From contig JBGZAX010000006.1 of assembly GCA_041844335.1 (NCBI GenBank), positions 1 through 27,773 on the forward strand: a stretch of 27,773 bases of DNA, written 5' to 3'. A model generated the notes under the pieces. That model was not told the origin of the DNA, made no database searches, and worked only from the letters and a program-made list of their open reading frames with translations. Source of the DNA: CAUUFM01 sp041844335. GTDB lineage: Bacteria; Bacillota; Clostridia; Lachnospirales; Lachnospiraceae. Shown here in pieces: positions 15,346-24,027 of this stretch; within the stretch, counting starts at the first letter, position 1; every line of letters starts with the position of its first letter. The position numbers and the translations under genes were made by a program.

Positions 15346-16185
15346 CTATAAAAGCTGCTTATATACATCTCTTTTATTAAGTCCTCGCTCCTTTGCAAGC
15401 CTTTTCATCGCGGCCTTTTTATCAATTCCCATATCAAGATAAAGCTGCATCTGTTCTTTTATTCCCGTACTTCTGTTTTTATCTGTCATTTCTTTTCTGA
15501 GCTCTTCCTTACTTCTTCCCTTCACCACCATGACATATTCCCCCTTAGGTTCGTTTTTTTCATAGTATAAAAGAGCCTCGGAAACACTGAACCTCAGCAC
15601 CTCCTCATAGAGCTTGGTCAGCTCCCTTGCAAGAGCTATTTGCCTATCTCCTAAAACCTCAAGAATTATATTAAGGTTTTTAATCAGCTTATGAGGTGCC
15701 ACATAAAAAATCAAATCTCTTGTTTCATCAACAAGTTCTCTTAAAATTTCTCGCTTTTCCTTATCCGAATTCGGCAAAAATCCGTCAAAAATAAAGCCAC
15801 CGTTTACAAATCCGGATAAGACAGCCGCACTTACAAAGGCTGTCGCCGACGGAACGGTGGTAACAGATATGCCGCAGCCTATGGCGGCTCTTATTAAGTC
15901 AAATCCGGGATCACATATCATGGGCATACCCGCGTCACTTACCAAAGCAACACTTTGACCGTTTAATAAATATTTTTCTATAATCAGATCGGTCGCTGAA
16001 AGCCTGTTATGCTCATGAAAACTGATAAGACGTGTTTTTATTTCAAAATGTGTCAACAGCTTTCTGGTGTTTCTGGTATCCTCCGCCGCTATCACATCAA
16101 CCTTTTTTAATGTTTCTATTGCCCTTATGGTGATATCCCCCAGGTTTCCGATAGGTGTCCCGACTATATATAAGTTTCCCGCCAT
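15346..16185 (-). CDS. rsmI: 16S rRNA (cytidine1402-2'-O)-methyltransferase RsmI
   Basis: 279 residues, the standard length. It is a tetrapyrrole-methylase-fold SAM enzyme that 2'-O-methylates C1402 in the ribosomal P site, together with RsmH. Signature stretches: GTPIGNLGD (9-17), AAEDTRNT (33-40), SFHEHN, LVSDAGMP (about 80-88) and the C-terminal GEYVMVVKG. A C-terminal basic helix-turn region (KKAAMKRLAKERGLNKRDVYKQLL) is typical of Firmicute RsmI. It starts 2 bases after the methyltransferase gene, with GGGGA 8 bases ahead of its ATG, and closes the ileS-rsmI block. Very secure. Confidence 0.96.
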   Translation of the reverse strand: MAGNLYIVGTPIGNLGDITIRAIETLKKVDVIAAEDTRNTRKLLTHFEIKTRLISFHEHNRLSATDLIIEKYLLNGQSVALVSDAGMPMICDPGFDLIRAAIGCGISVTTVPSATAFVSAAVLSGFVNGGFIFDGFLPNSDKEKREILRELVDETRDLIFYVAPHKLIKNLNIILEVLGDRQIALARELTKLYEEVLRFSVSEALLYYEKNEPKGEYVMVVKGRSKEELRKEMTDKNRSTGIKEQMQLYLDMGIDKKAAMKRLAKERGLNKRDVYKQLL

Positions 16186-16187
16186 TC

Positions 16188-16880
16188 TTATTCCCCTATT
16201 ATAAAATCAGGCTCTATATTAAGCTGCCTGTTGCCGTATTTTATCGCCTCAATAAGCACCATTGAAGGCGTTTTTTTATTGTCATGCTTTACAAGCTTCA
16301 TTCTTTTCGGCTCAAGCCTATATTTTGTGAGAGTGCTTATAATATCCACCAGTCTATAAGCTCTGTGAATAAGATAGATGCTGCCCTTGGGCTTTAGAGC
16401 ATAAGCTGCCGCCTTTGCCACATCGTCTATGGTGCAAGCCACCTCAAACCTCGCAACATTCCTATTAAAATCGTCAGGATTTACTCCCGAATTCGCTTTC
16501 ATATATGGCGGATTTACTGTAACAAAATCAAAACTTTCTTTCTGACAATATTTTTCTATCTCACAGAGATTTCCACAGGCAACTCCCGCTCTTTCTTCAA
16601 GTGAATTCAGCCTTATATTCCTATTTATCATATCTGCGAGCTCTTCCACTATTTCAAGTGCAAAAAAACTGTCCGCCTTATTTTTTGCAATCAAAAGTAT
16701 CGGGATAATTCCGCTGCCTGAGCAAAGATCCAAGACCCTACCTCTCTTTTTATTCACAAAATCTGATAAGATAACGGCATCCACCCCGAAACGAAAGCCT
16801 TTCTTTTTCTGCAAAAGGAAAAAATCGCCTATTCCAAGCCTTTCTATATCCTCATCTGTCAAGGCCAAAAGCTCATTCAT
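16188..16880 (-). CDS. TrmN6-type tRNA1(Val) adenine-N6-methyltransferase family protein
   Basis: 230 residues of the YfiC/YabB class I SAM-dependent methyltransferase family. Motif I LDLCSGSGI (about 50-58) binds SAM, and NPPY (about 123-126) is the catalytic signature of enzymes that methylate exocyclic amino groups of adenine or glutamine. Family members modify A37 of tRNA1(Val), but the substrate here is inferred. The ATG shares one base with the ricT stop (TGATG). A TTG one codon earlier is possible but too close to GGAGG. The ricT-methyltransferase-rsmI order is a recurrent Firmicute arrangement, often annotated yaaT-yabB-yabC. Confidence 0.9.
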   Translation of the reverse strand: MNELLALTDEDIERLGIGDFFLLQKKKGFRFGVDAVILSDFVNKKRGRVLDLCSGSGIIPILLIAKNKADSFFALEIVEELADMINRNIRLNSLEERAGVACGNLCEIEKYCQKESFDFVTVNPPYMKANSGVNPDDFNRNVARFEVACTIDDVAKAAAYALKPKGSIYLIHRAYRLVDIISTLTKYRLEPKRMKLVKHDNKKTPSMVLIEAIKYGNRQLNIEPDFIIGE

Positions 16881-17770
16881 CAATCCTCCAGCGCCTCCAG
16901 TTCTTTTAACTCCTTTAATTCCTCTTTGCTTAATTCCTGATGTCTTTTTCTAGAGGGTTTGAATTTGATGTCTTTTATTTCTACCGTTCTTACCTCTTTT
17001 TCATCCTTATCAACGTCCACAATTATTTTTACACTCTGCCTTAAGACATTTACACTTTGAACCACTGCGTTTAAATTGTCTATTGTTTTTACAACATCTC
17101 CCACATTTGGAAGGTTTTTATTTAAATCAATATAGGTTTCATTTTCATTATTAAGGCAGCACATAAGTCGTCCGCAGCTGCCTGAAATTTTACTCGGATT
17201 TAAAGAGAGATTCTGTGTTTTTGCCATTTTTATAGAAACCGGAGCAAAGTCGTGCATATAAGATGAACAGCACATAACTCTACCGCATGGTCCAAGCCCA
17301 CCTGTCATCTTAGCCGCATCTCTCACTCCTATCTGTCTTAGCTCTATCCTCATTCTGAAAATTGCGGCAAGGTCTTTTACCAATGCTCTAAAGTCTATTC
17401 GCCCGTTCGATACAAAGTAGAAAATCACCTTGGTGTTATCAAAAGTGTACTGTGCATCTATAAGCTTCATATCAAGCCCGTGTTCTTTTACTTTTTCGGC
17501 ACAAATCTTATGTGCCTCTCTTTCTCTTTTCCTGTTTTCCTTTATCTTTAACAGATCTTTTTCGTCCATTACCTTAACTATAGGCTTTATCGGAAGAATT
17601 TGCGGATCCGGCTCTATTTCACTGTATGACAATATTACGCGTCCTACCTCCATACCCCTTGTGGTCTCCACCACTACCATATCACCTTTTTTTATATCCT
17701 TATTGTCCATAGGATCAAAGTAGTACAGCTTTGTGGCAGATCTGAATGTTACTCCTATAACAGTTTGCAT
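16880..17770 (-). CDS. ricT: PSP1-domain protein RicT (YaaT)
   Basis: 296 residues. The PSP1 domain occupies most of the chain. It contains the conserved basic stretch VGRVILSY and two Cys motifs, CGRVMCC (162-168) and CGRLMCC (199-205), which in the RicA-RicF-RicT (Y) complex help bind [4Fe-4S] clusters. In Bacillus the complex directs RNase Y maturation of polycistronic mRNAs and affects competence, sporulation and biofilm. The C-terminus is a charged Lys/Glu helix. AAGGAG lies 5 bases before the ATG. It is placed between holB and the methyltransferase, as in other Firmicutes. RicA and RicF are not in this window. Confidence 0.95.
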   Translation of the reverse strand: MQTVIGVTFRSATKLYYFDPMDNKDIKKGDMVVVETTRGMEVGRVILSYSEIEPDPQILPIKPIVKVMDEKDLLKIKENRKREREAHKICAEKVKEHGLDMKLIDAQYTFDNTKVIFYFVSNGRIDFRALVKDLAAIFRMRIELRQIGVRDAAKMTGGLGPCGRVMCCSSYMHDFAPVSIKMAKTQNLSLNPSKISGSCGRLMCCLNNENETYIDLNKNLPNVGDVVKTIDNLNAVVQSVNVLRQSVKIIVDVDKDEKEVRTVEIKDIKFKPSRKRHQELSKEELKELKELEALED

Positions 17771-17789
17771 TATTTCTCCTTAAACTATC

Positions 17790-18809
17790 TTATATCTCTA
17801 TAGCCTTTTCTGTTCTTATTCTGTATCTTAAAAGCTCTATTGCCAAAGGTTTTTGAACCCTGACGCTTATTCTTTCCTGGGTCTTGTTTATATCCTCTAT
17901 TATTCTTTCTATTCCCTCATAGGAGCATTTATTGGCCCAGTCTCTTATCTCCTGAAGCTTTGACTTAAATACAAGATTTTCACTGTTTTTTAAAGCCTTG
18001 AAGAACATTACATCTCTAAAAAACAGCTTTAATAAATCAAGTACGGCTACAATATTCATACCCTCCTCTTCAAATTTCTCAAATTCGATCATCAGATACT
18101 CAAAAAAGCCGTTCTCAAATTTTTTCAGTAAGACTGCCACTCTTTCGTAGACAGTTCTCACATTTCTGTTTTTTAAAAGAATATCAACCCTCTCTATCTT
18201 ACCGAAAGAAAATGCGACAATCAGGTTCTTTTCTTCCTCGTCGATATCATCTATATCTTCCAATAATTTTCTGAGATCATCATCGCCGATATCCGTAGTG
18301 GCTATTTGCAAAGCCCTCGACCGGATCGTAGAAATTAATTTTTCAATATTGCTTGTGGTCAGAATAAAATGTACAAAATGCGGCGGCTCTTCCAATATTT
18401 TAAGCAGACTGTTCTGTGCCTGCACGGTCATTTTTTCAGCATCAAAGATTATATAGACCTTTTCGTTGGACATAATAGGCTTAATCATAACCGTATCCTG
18501 TATTTTTTCTCTGATATCTTCTACACCTATTGAGCTTGCATTTTCATAATCCACATAAATAACGTCAATATGACTTAAGCCGTCTACCGCCCTGCAAGCT
18601 GCACAATTATTACAGGGTCTTTTATTATGATCATTATCCGTGCAGATTATTGCCTTAGCCAGATCTTTAGCAAGCATTTTTTGACCTGAATAGGCATCTC
18701 CATAGATAATATAAGAGCCTCTGTACTCCTTCGCGTTAAACAGCTGTGTCAATTTTTGACCTGCTATTGTGTTATTTTTTATCAGATTAAAATCAAGTAT
18801 CCCGTCCAC
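17790..18809 (-). CDS. holB: DNA polymerase III delta-prime subunit HolB
   Basis: 339 residues starting at the GTG at 18809, 8 bases from AAGGGGG; a TTG two codons upstream is too close to it. It is an AAA+ clamp-loader subunit that helps open the beta clamp. The zinc module has Cys ligands with the spacing C...CNNCAAC (about residues 56-72). VYIIFDAEKMTVQAQNSLLKILEEPP carries the Walker B-like and sensor region. The P-loop is degenerate (GDAYSGQKM, no GKT/S), and the usual arginine-finger SRC reads SRA. Delta-prime subunits are often non-ATPases, so the P-loop loss fits. It follows the PilZ-like gene by 13 bases and precedes ricT by 19. Confidence 0.92.
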   Translation of the reverse strand: MDGILDFNLIKNNTIAGQKLTQLFNAKEYRGSYIIYGDAYSGQKMLAKDLAKAIICTDNDHNKRPCNNCAACRAVDGLSHIDVIYVDYENASSIGVEDIREKIQDTVMIKPIMSNEKVYIIFDAEKMTVQAQNSLLKILEEPPHFVHFILTTSNIEKLISTIRSRALQIATTDIGDDDLRKLLEDIDDIDEEEKNLIVAFSFGKIERVDILLKNRNVRTVYERVAVLLKKFENGFFEYLMIEFEKFEEEGMNIVAVLDLLKLFFRDVMFFKALKNSENLVFKSKLQEIRDWANKCSYEGIERIIEDINKTQERISVRVQKPLAIELLRYRIRTEKAIEI

Positions 18810-18822
18810 AAACAAGACCCCC

Positions 18823-19203
18823 TTATTTTTGTTTCTCTCTTTGCCTCAATATACGTCTTTTTCTGTTCATTTTTAAATTTTCATATAGGACAAATTTTCT
18901 TATGTAATGCTCCTGTTCAAGCTTAAGCCCTATGAAACTTCCGACAAATTCCGACTTTAATATGGCACGTCTTTTTTTCTGTCCCTCGATTATGATATTC
19001 GCAATTATATCTCTTTTTCCGATCTTAAATATGACACCTACTATCTCACTTTTTTTTATTTTCGTTTTGCATTTGAACCTGATTTCCTGTGCACTCAGCT
19101 GTATTATTTTGGCATTAAGTGTAAATGGCTTTTCATCAGACCTTTGTACATATATAAGCATAGGCTCATCGTAGTTTAAGTAAAGCTCCTTTATTGTTAC
19201 CAA
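18823..19203 (-). CDS. Small PilZ-like beta-barrel protein, unknown function
   Basis: 126 residues. The pattern of short beta strands followed by 'EFVGSFIGLKL...HYIRKFVLYENLKMNRKRR' resembles the end of a PilZ domain (strand, then helix with basic tail). I cannot see the c-di-GMP-binding RxxxR and D/NxSxxG motifs, so it is either a degenerate PilZ or an unrelated small barrel. The C-terminus is strongly basic (NRKRRILRQREKQK), suiting nucleic acid or membrane-surface contact. The start is TTG with a strong AAGGGGTGA overlapping the stop of the guanylate-kinase-like gene. It lies between that gene and holB, so it may belong to replication or nucleotide-related functions. Function not assigned. 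Confidence 0.7.
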   Translation of the reverse strand: MVTIKELYLNYDEPMLIYVQRSDEKPFTLNAKIIQLSAQEIRFKCKTKIKKSEIVGVIFKIGKRDIIANIIIEGQKKRRAILKSEFVGSFIGLKLEQEHYIRKFVLYENLKMNRKRRILRQREKQK

Positions 19204-19207
19204 GGTA

Positions 19208-19777
19208 TCACCCCTTCTTTACAAAATCAATTATGTTACTTAATGTGTTGCTTAAATTCAAATTTTCAACAGTAAATTCAACCTCTCCCAAGTTTTCCGC
19301 TGAAAAATCCTCTTCATCTGATAAAAATCTTCTGCACATTTCCGCATATCTGGGATTTTTCACCTTTTTTTCTCGATTCAATGCCCTTTGGAGCCTCACC
19401 CCGTCATCTAAAGTCAACAGTATCCCCTTGACGTAACGCCTGCCGTAATATTCTCTTAATGTTTTTAATACCTCGGGCGTTCCTATCAAAATATATGCCT
19501 GATTTTTTATATCAAGGCTTTCATTTTTTGTAAAATAATACCACTCACCATATACTGTCTTATAAAAACGTTTTTCTATAATTTTCCCCTCAAGTTCAAG
19601 ACGGTTCATTGTATCAATATCCACAAAAAAATATTCACGACCGTTTTCTTCCGTTTCTTTTATTGGTCTCGTGGTGTATTGTACAATCTTTTTTAAGCCT
19701 ATCTCTTTATTCTTTAACAGTTCTTGAATAACGGTATCCTTTCCCGCTGCGGATTTTCCCATCAGTACATAAATCAT
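19208..19777 (-). CDS. Guanylate kinase-like nucleotide kinase
   Basis: 189 residues. P-loop GKSAAGKDT (7-15), YTTRP (34-38), ENGREYFFV (44-52) and YGEWY (76-80) correspond to the ATP site, GMP-binding arginines and GMP-binding Tyr/Glu of guanylate kinase. The sequence is unusually divergent: the P-loop has AAGKD instead of the common SGVGKGT/S, and the C-terminus carries an extra acidic stretch. It may be the cell's guanylate kinase (GMP to GDP) or a second paralogue specialised for another nucleotide. Its ATG overlaps the preceding stop by one base (TAATG), so it is co-translated with the wall hydrolase gene. It is not next to rpoZ, the usual gmk neighbour. Confidence 0.8.
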   Translation of the reverse strand: MIYVLMGKSAAGKDTVIQELLKNKEIGLKKIVQYTTRPIKETEENGREYFFVDIDTMNRLELEGKIIEKRFYKTVYGEWYYFTKNESLDIKNQAYILIGTPEVLKTLREYYGRRYVKGILLTLDDGVRLQRALNREKKVKNPRYAEMCRRFLSDEEDFSAENLGEVEFTVENLNLSNTLSNIIDFVKKG

Positions 19778-21303
19778 TATCTTAATATTCTCCTAATTGA
19801 AAGTATCGGTCTGTAGCTGGGGTTTTCCGTAATAATAATTCCCGACCTCGGGTTGCTTGCGTGTATCAGACCCTTTCCGACCCCCATATAAATACCGATA
19901 TGCCCGTTATAGCAGATAAGATCGCCGGGGAGCGCCTCTGAAAGCGAAGAAACCTCTACTCCTTCGGTTCTTTGCTGAGCCGATGTTCTCTTTAAATTAT
20001 ATCCGAAATGTTTATAAACGCCTTGTACAAAGCCTGAACAGTCCGTACCGTTTGTAAGGCTTGTTCCTCCCCAGACATATGGATTTCCAAGAAACTGCTT
20101 TGCAAACTCAACAACCGCCTCTCCGTCACTTCCGTTTGGAGCTTGTATCTGAGATTCATCCCTTGCTATATATTGATTAGGATCCGGCTGTACGTGCACT
20201 ATCACCCCGTCCTCTACATTGACATACTGTTTCATTATATAGCCGCTGTCCTCGTCTATTTCAACCCTTATCCAATCATCGGAAATTCCAGTCGCCTGAA
20301 GTCGCCCTCCCTTAAGCAGCATTGAAAGAATAGGACTTTTGGTATTTGTATCCTGACGTACGTTTACCGCAGGAACTGTCGATATTGCCACTTTTCCGTC
20401 AAGCTCGGTAAAATCAATCTCCTCTGCGTGCATAATAACCTCATCTATGGTGGCACCTATAGTCGGATCCTCTCCTGATGAATTGTCAAACGGTTTCTCT
20501 TCTTTATTGTTTTTCTTATCATTGGACTTTCCCTGATCGGACGTATTATTTTGCACCGCAGTATCGCCGGCGGTCTTTGCAGCTGCAGTCTTTTCACCGC
20601 TTTCAGGTTTCACCTCAATAACTGAAAAATCCACATAATCACGCATTACATAACCTTCAAGAGAATCGGTTAGGGCTATTCTTACCCAATTTTTCGTAAT
20701 TTCTTTTATCGGATAGGTTTCATTTGCCGTCACGGAAGCTATTATCCTGCTCTTCTTGCTATTTTTTTCTCTTACGTTTAAAAGGTTTGTGGCAATTATA
20801 ACCGACTGATAGTTTCTGTTTACCTTTGTGCTGTCCTCTTTTTTGACACTTTTGTCCTTTTCAACAGGTTTTTTTGTATTATCTGCGTCTTTTTTATCAG
20901 TTTTCTCGGACTTTTTAATTTTGTCGGTTTTTGTCTTATTCTCTGCCTTTTCTTCTTTTTTTGATTTTTTGTTCTTTTTTTCCTCGGCTTTTTTTATTTT
21001 TTTATCAAGTGCGGCTTTATCGCTTTTTGACACCTGCACGTATTCACGCAGGACATAGCCGAACGTCTTACCATCAATTGTATTAAATTTTATCTTGTAC
21101 CAATTCTTGGTGGCTTTTATTATTTCCACCTCCGTTTTATCTTTCAATGAGCCTATGGCTGCCGACTTTTTATTATTCTTTTCACGTACGAACAAACCCT
21201 TTCCGCTATTTATAACTCCCTTTGTATCGGCATAAGTCGGTTTTGCAAATAATAAAACGAACGAAAGCGTAAGAACGAATAATTTACCCCCTATTTTTCT
21301 CAT
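19777..21303 (-). CDS. Secreted SH3-domain NlpC/P60 peptidoglycan endopeptidase
   Basis: 508 residues from the ATG at 21303, chosen because a signal peptide begins there (MRKIGGKLFVLTLSFVLLF, likely cut after PTYA near residue 25) and AGGGGA lies 10 bases upstream. Three bacterial SH3 repeats follow at about 28-92, 165-226 and 305-365, each with an 'LFVRE' or 'NVR(E/Q)' signature. They are separated by a Lys/Glu-rich linker (about 98-160) and a Ser/Asn/Lys linker (about 230-290). The NlpC/P60 domain (about 395-505) has catalytic Cys422 (TDCSGF), His468 (NGHIG) and a third-position His481 (LIHASNP). It should cleave gamma-D-Glu-diamino acid bonds in stem peptides. The lysine-rich linker may bind anionic wall polymers (inference). 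Confidence 0.92.
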   Translation of the reverse strand: MRKIGGKLFVLTLSFVLLFAKPTYADTKGVINSGKGLFVREKNNKKSAAIGSLKDKTEVEIIKATKNWYKIKFNTIDGKTFGYVLREYVQVSKSDKAALDKKIKKAEEKKNKKSKKEEKAENKTKTDKIKKSEKTDKKDADNTKKPVEKDKSVKKEDSTKVNRNYQSVIIATNLLNVREKNSKKSRIIASVTANETYPIKEITKNWVRIALTDSLEGYVMRDYVDFSVIEVKPESGEKTAAAKTAGDTAVQNNTSDQGKSNDKKNNKEEKPFDNSSGEDPTIGATIDEVIMHAEEIDFTELDGKVAISTVPAVNVRQDTNTKSPILSMLLKGGRLQATGISDDWIRVEIDEDSGYIMKQYVNVEDGVIVHVQPDPNQYIARDESQIQAPNGSDGEAVVEFAKQFLGNPYVWGGTSLTNGTDCSGFVQGVYKHFGYNLKRTSAQQRTEGVEVSSLSEALPGDLICYNGHIGIYMGVGKGLIHASNPRSGIIITENPSYRPILSIRRILR

Positions 21304-21307
21304 AATT

Positions 21308-21568
21308 TCATTCCCCTTTTTTATCAAATCCATTGATTAATTTAAGCTTTTCACTTTTTGATAGCTTCTTTATCGCCACTTCTTTTTTTCTGGCATCGTT
21401 TTCCTCTTCAAAACTCTCAAAATATACAAGCCTTACCGGAAGACGTGCCCTAGTATATTTTGAACCTCTGCCCGCATTGTGAAGCTTAAGCCTTTTATCC
21501 AAGTCCTTTGTCCATCCGGTATATAAGGTCTTATCAGCACACTCAAGTATATAGGTGTAATTCATCAT
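21308..21568 (-). CDS. GIY-YIG nuclease superfamily protein (UPF0213, YhbQ-like)
   Basis: 86 residues, the whole protein being one GIY-YIG fold. YTYILECADKTLYTGWT carries the YxY...YTG core; the Arg of the active site sits in DLDKRL..HN, and the catalytic-type Glu in EENDARKKEVAIKKLSK. Stand-alone proteins of this family show weak DNA-related nuclease activity in some bacteria, but their role is unsettled. It overlaps glgP by 4 bases (ATGA), with a second in-frame ATG directly after the first. Its stop lies 4 bases before the wall hydrolase ATG. Confidence 0.9.
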   Translation of the reverse strand: MMNYTYILECADKTLYTGWTKDLDKRLKLHNAGRGSKYTRARLPVRLVYFESFEEENDARKKEVAIKKLSKSEKLKLINGFDKKGE

Positions 21569-24012
21569 TTTATCTTATTAAGATGCCAGATATCATTTAC
21601 ATATTCTTCTATTGTTCTGTCAGAAGAAAATTTACCGGATGATGCGATATTATGTATAGCCATTTTTGCCCAGCTTTCTCTATCCTTATAGGCTTTCCCC
21701 ACAGCCTCCTGTGCTTTCACATAGCTTCTAAAATCCTTTAGAATAAAGAACCTGTCCGCAACCTCCGAACCGCTGTCATAAAGAAGAGAATTATAAATAT
21801 CTCTGAAAAGTTCTGGCTTTTCCTTAGAAAACCTCGTGCTTATAAGCTCCGACAATAAAAATCTTATGTCATTATCACTGTTATAGATGTCTATAGAGTG
21901 ATAATCTTTATTGTTTTCGTGCTCTATTACCTCCTTATCGGACATTCCGAAGATAAACATGTCCTTATGACCCAATTCCTCATACATTTCCACATTCGCA
22001 CCGTCCATAGTGCCTATGGTAATTGCACCGTTGAGCATAAACTTCATGTTTCCGGTTCCAGATGCCTCTTTACTTGCCGTGGATATCTGTTCCGATACAT
22101 CAGCTGCCGCAAATAAAAGCTCGGCATTTGATACCTTATAATCCTCAATGAATACGACCTTTATCCTATTGTTTATGCTCGGATCGTTGTTTATCACATC
22201 GGCTACGGAATTTATAAGCTTTATGGTAAGCTTTGCCCTGTGGTATCCGGGAGCAGCCTTTGCACCGAATATAAAGGTTCTTTTGGTAAAGTCCATATTC
22301 GGATTTTCCTTTAATTTGTTGTACAGATACATTATATGCAAAATATTCATCAACTGACGCTTGTATTCGTGCAATCTCTTTGAATGAATATCAAAAATGC
22401 CGTCCACATCAACGTCTATGCCGTTATGTTCCTTTATATACTTAGCCAGCCTTATTTTGTTTTGCCTTTTTATCTCTAAAAACTCATTTCTTGCAGTTTT
22501 ATCTTCGATATACGGGCTTAATTTTGATATCTTTCTAAGATCAGTCACCCATTCATCACCGATTTTTTCCGTTATCCACTTGGATAATAACGGATTGGCG
22601 TGCATTAAAAATCTTCTTTGAGTAATGCCGTTGGTCTTATTTGAAAACTTTTCCGGCATCATTATGTAAAAGTCTTTTAGAGCCTCACGTTTAAGTATTT
22701 CTGTATGAAGAGCCGCCACCCCGTTTACGGAATAACCGCCTACTATAGCTAAATATGCCATTCTCACCTGTCCTTCATACAAAATGGACATATTTTTCTT
22801 CTTATTCATATCATTAGGATAAGCCTTTTCTATATCAAGCTCAAAGCGTCTGTTTATTTCATCTACTATCATATAAATTCTCGGCAGCAGCCTTTTAAAC
22901 AGGTCTATAGGCCATTTTTCAAGAGCCTCCGCCATTATGGTATGATTGGTATAGGCACAGGATTTCACAGTAATTTCCCAAGCTTCGTCCCAGGATAAGC
23001 CCTCATCGTCCATTAGAATACGCATAAGCTCGGGCACCGTAAGAGTGGGATGCGTGTCGTTCATCTGAAAGGAAACCTTTTTCGGTAAATCCTTTATATC
23101 GGCATGGCTTTTCTTAAATTTTTCTATTGCGGTCTGAAGTGATGCCGATACAAAAAAATACTGCTGTTTTAATCTTAATTCCTTTCCGGCTATATGGTTG
23201 TCATTCGGATACAATACCTCTGTAATGGTTTTAGCAAGGTTTTCCTGCTCCACCGCTTTTTTATACTCGCCCTTATCAAACATATCAAGACTGAATACAT
23301 CCACAGCCTCCGCATCCCATATTCTGAGGGTGTTTACGACATTATTGTTGTATCCGAGAACCGGTATATCATACGGCACGGCATTCACACTGTTATAATC
23401 CTTATGCTCATAAATAACTTTTCCGTCTAAATTTTTCGCCTCTATATGTCCGAAAAATTTTATTTCTTTGGTATATTCGTGTCTTTTCAGTTCAAATGGA
23501 TAGCCGTTTTTAAGCCAGTTATCGGGAACCTCAACCTGATAACCGTCCTTTATTTTTTGTTTAAACATTCCATAATGGTAACGAATACCGCAACCGTAAG
23601 CCGCATAATTAAGCGTAGATAAAGAGTCCAAAAAACAGGCAGCAAGACGACCGAGCCCCCCATTCCCGAGAGCCGGATCCATCTCTTCATCTTCTAAGGC
23701 GTTAAGATCAAAGCCAAGCTCATCCAATACCTGTCTTACCTCATCATAGATACATAGGTTTATGAGGTTGTTGCCCAATGTCCTTCCGATTAAAAATTCC
23801 ATAGACATGTAGTAAACTATTTTCGGGTCATCTCTATCTATCTTCTTTTGCATTTCTATCCAGTTGTCTATAATTATATCCTTTACCGCATAGGATAACG
23901 CCTGATAGATTTGCATATCTGTAGCCTCATCTATTGTCTTTCGGAAAAGATCTTTTACATTTTCTATAATTTGGTTTTTGAACTCTTCCTTGCTGAATTT
24001 TATCGTTTCCAC
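21565..24012 (-). CDS. glgP: Glycogen/maltodextrin phosphorylase
   Basis: 815 residues, a full-length GT35 phosphorylase releasing glucose-1-phosphate from alpha-1,4-glucans. The pyridoxal-phosphate lysine is Lys657 within EASGTGNMKFMLNGA. The N-terminal motif MSMEFLIGRTLGNNL and PALGNGGLGRLAACFLDS are standard. The start is GTG with AAGGGGA about 10 bases upstream, 15 bases after the ileS stop; no nearby ATG fits better. It is not in a glgBCDA cluster, being placed behind ileS and probably transcribed with it. That is unusual, although phosphorylases are often detached in Clostridia. Confidence 0.95.
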   Translation of the reverse strand: METIKFSKEEFKNQIIENVKDLFRKTIDEATDMQIYQALSYAVKDIIIDNWIEMQKKIDRDDPKIVYYMSMEFLIGRTLGNNLINLCIYDEVRQVLDELGFDLNALEDEEMDPALGNGGLGRLAACFLDSLSTLNYAAYGCGIRYHYGMFKQKIKDGYQVEVPDNWLKNGYPFELKRHEYTKEIKFFGHIEAKNLDGKVIYEHKDYNSVNAVPYDIPVLGYNNNVVNTLRIWDAEAVDVFSLDMFDKGEYKKAVEQENLAKTITEVLYPNDNHIAGKELRLKQQYFFVSASLQTAIEKFKKSHADIKDLPKKVSFQMNDTHPTLTVPELMRILMDDEGLSWDEAWEITVKSCAYTNHTIMAEALEKWPIDLFKRLLPRIYMIVDEINRRFELDIEKAYPNDMNKKKNMSILYEGQVRMAYLAIVGGYSVNGVAALHTEILKREALKDFYIMMPEKFSNKTNGITQRRFLMHANPLLSKWITEKIGDEWVTDLRKISKLSPYIEDKTARNEFLEIKRQNKIRLAKYIKEHNGIDVDVDGIFDIHSKRLHEYKRQLMNILHIMYLYNKLKENPNMDFTKRTFIFGAKAAPGYHRAKLTIKLINSVADVINNDPSINNRIKVVFIEDYKVSNAELLFAAADVSEQISTASKEASGTGNMKFMLNGAITIGTMDGANVEMYEELGHKDMFIFGMSDKEVIEHENNKDYHSIDIYNSDNDIRFLLSELISTRFSKEKPELFRDIYNSLLYDSGSEVADRFFILKDFRSYVKAQEAVGKAYKDRESWAKMAIHNIASSGKFSSDRTIEEYVNDIWHLNKIK

Positions 24013-24027
24013 CTTTTTTCGATCCCC

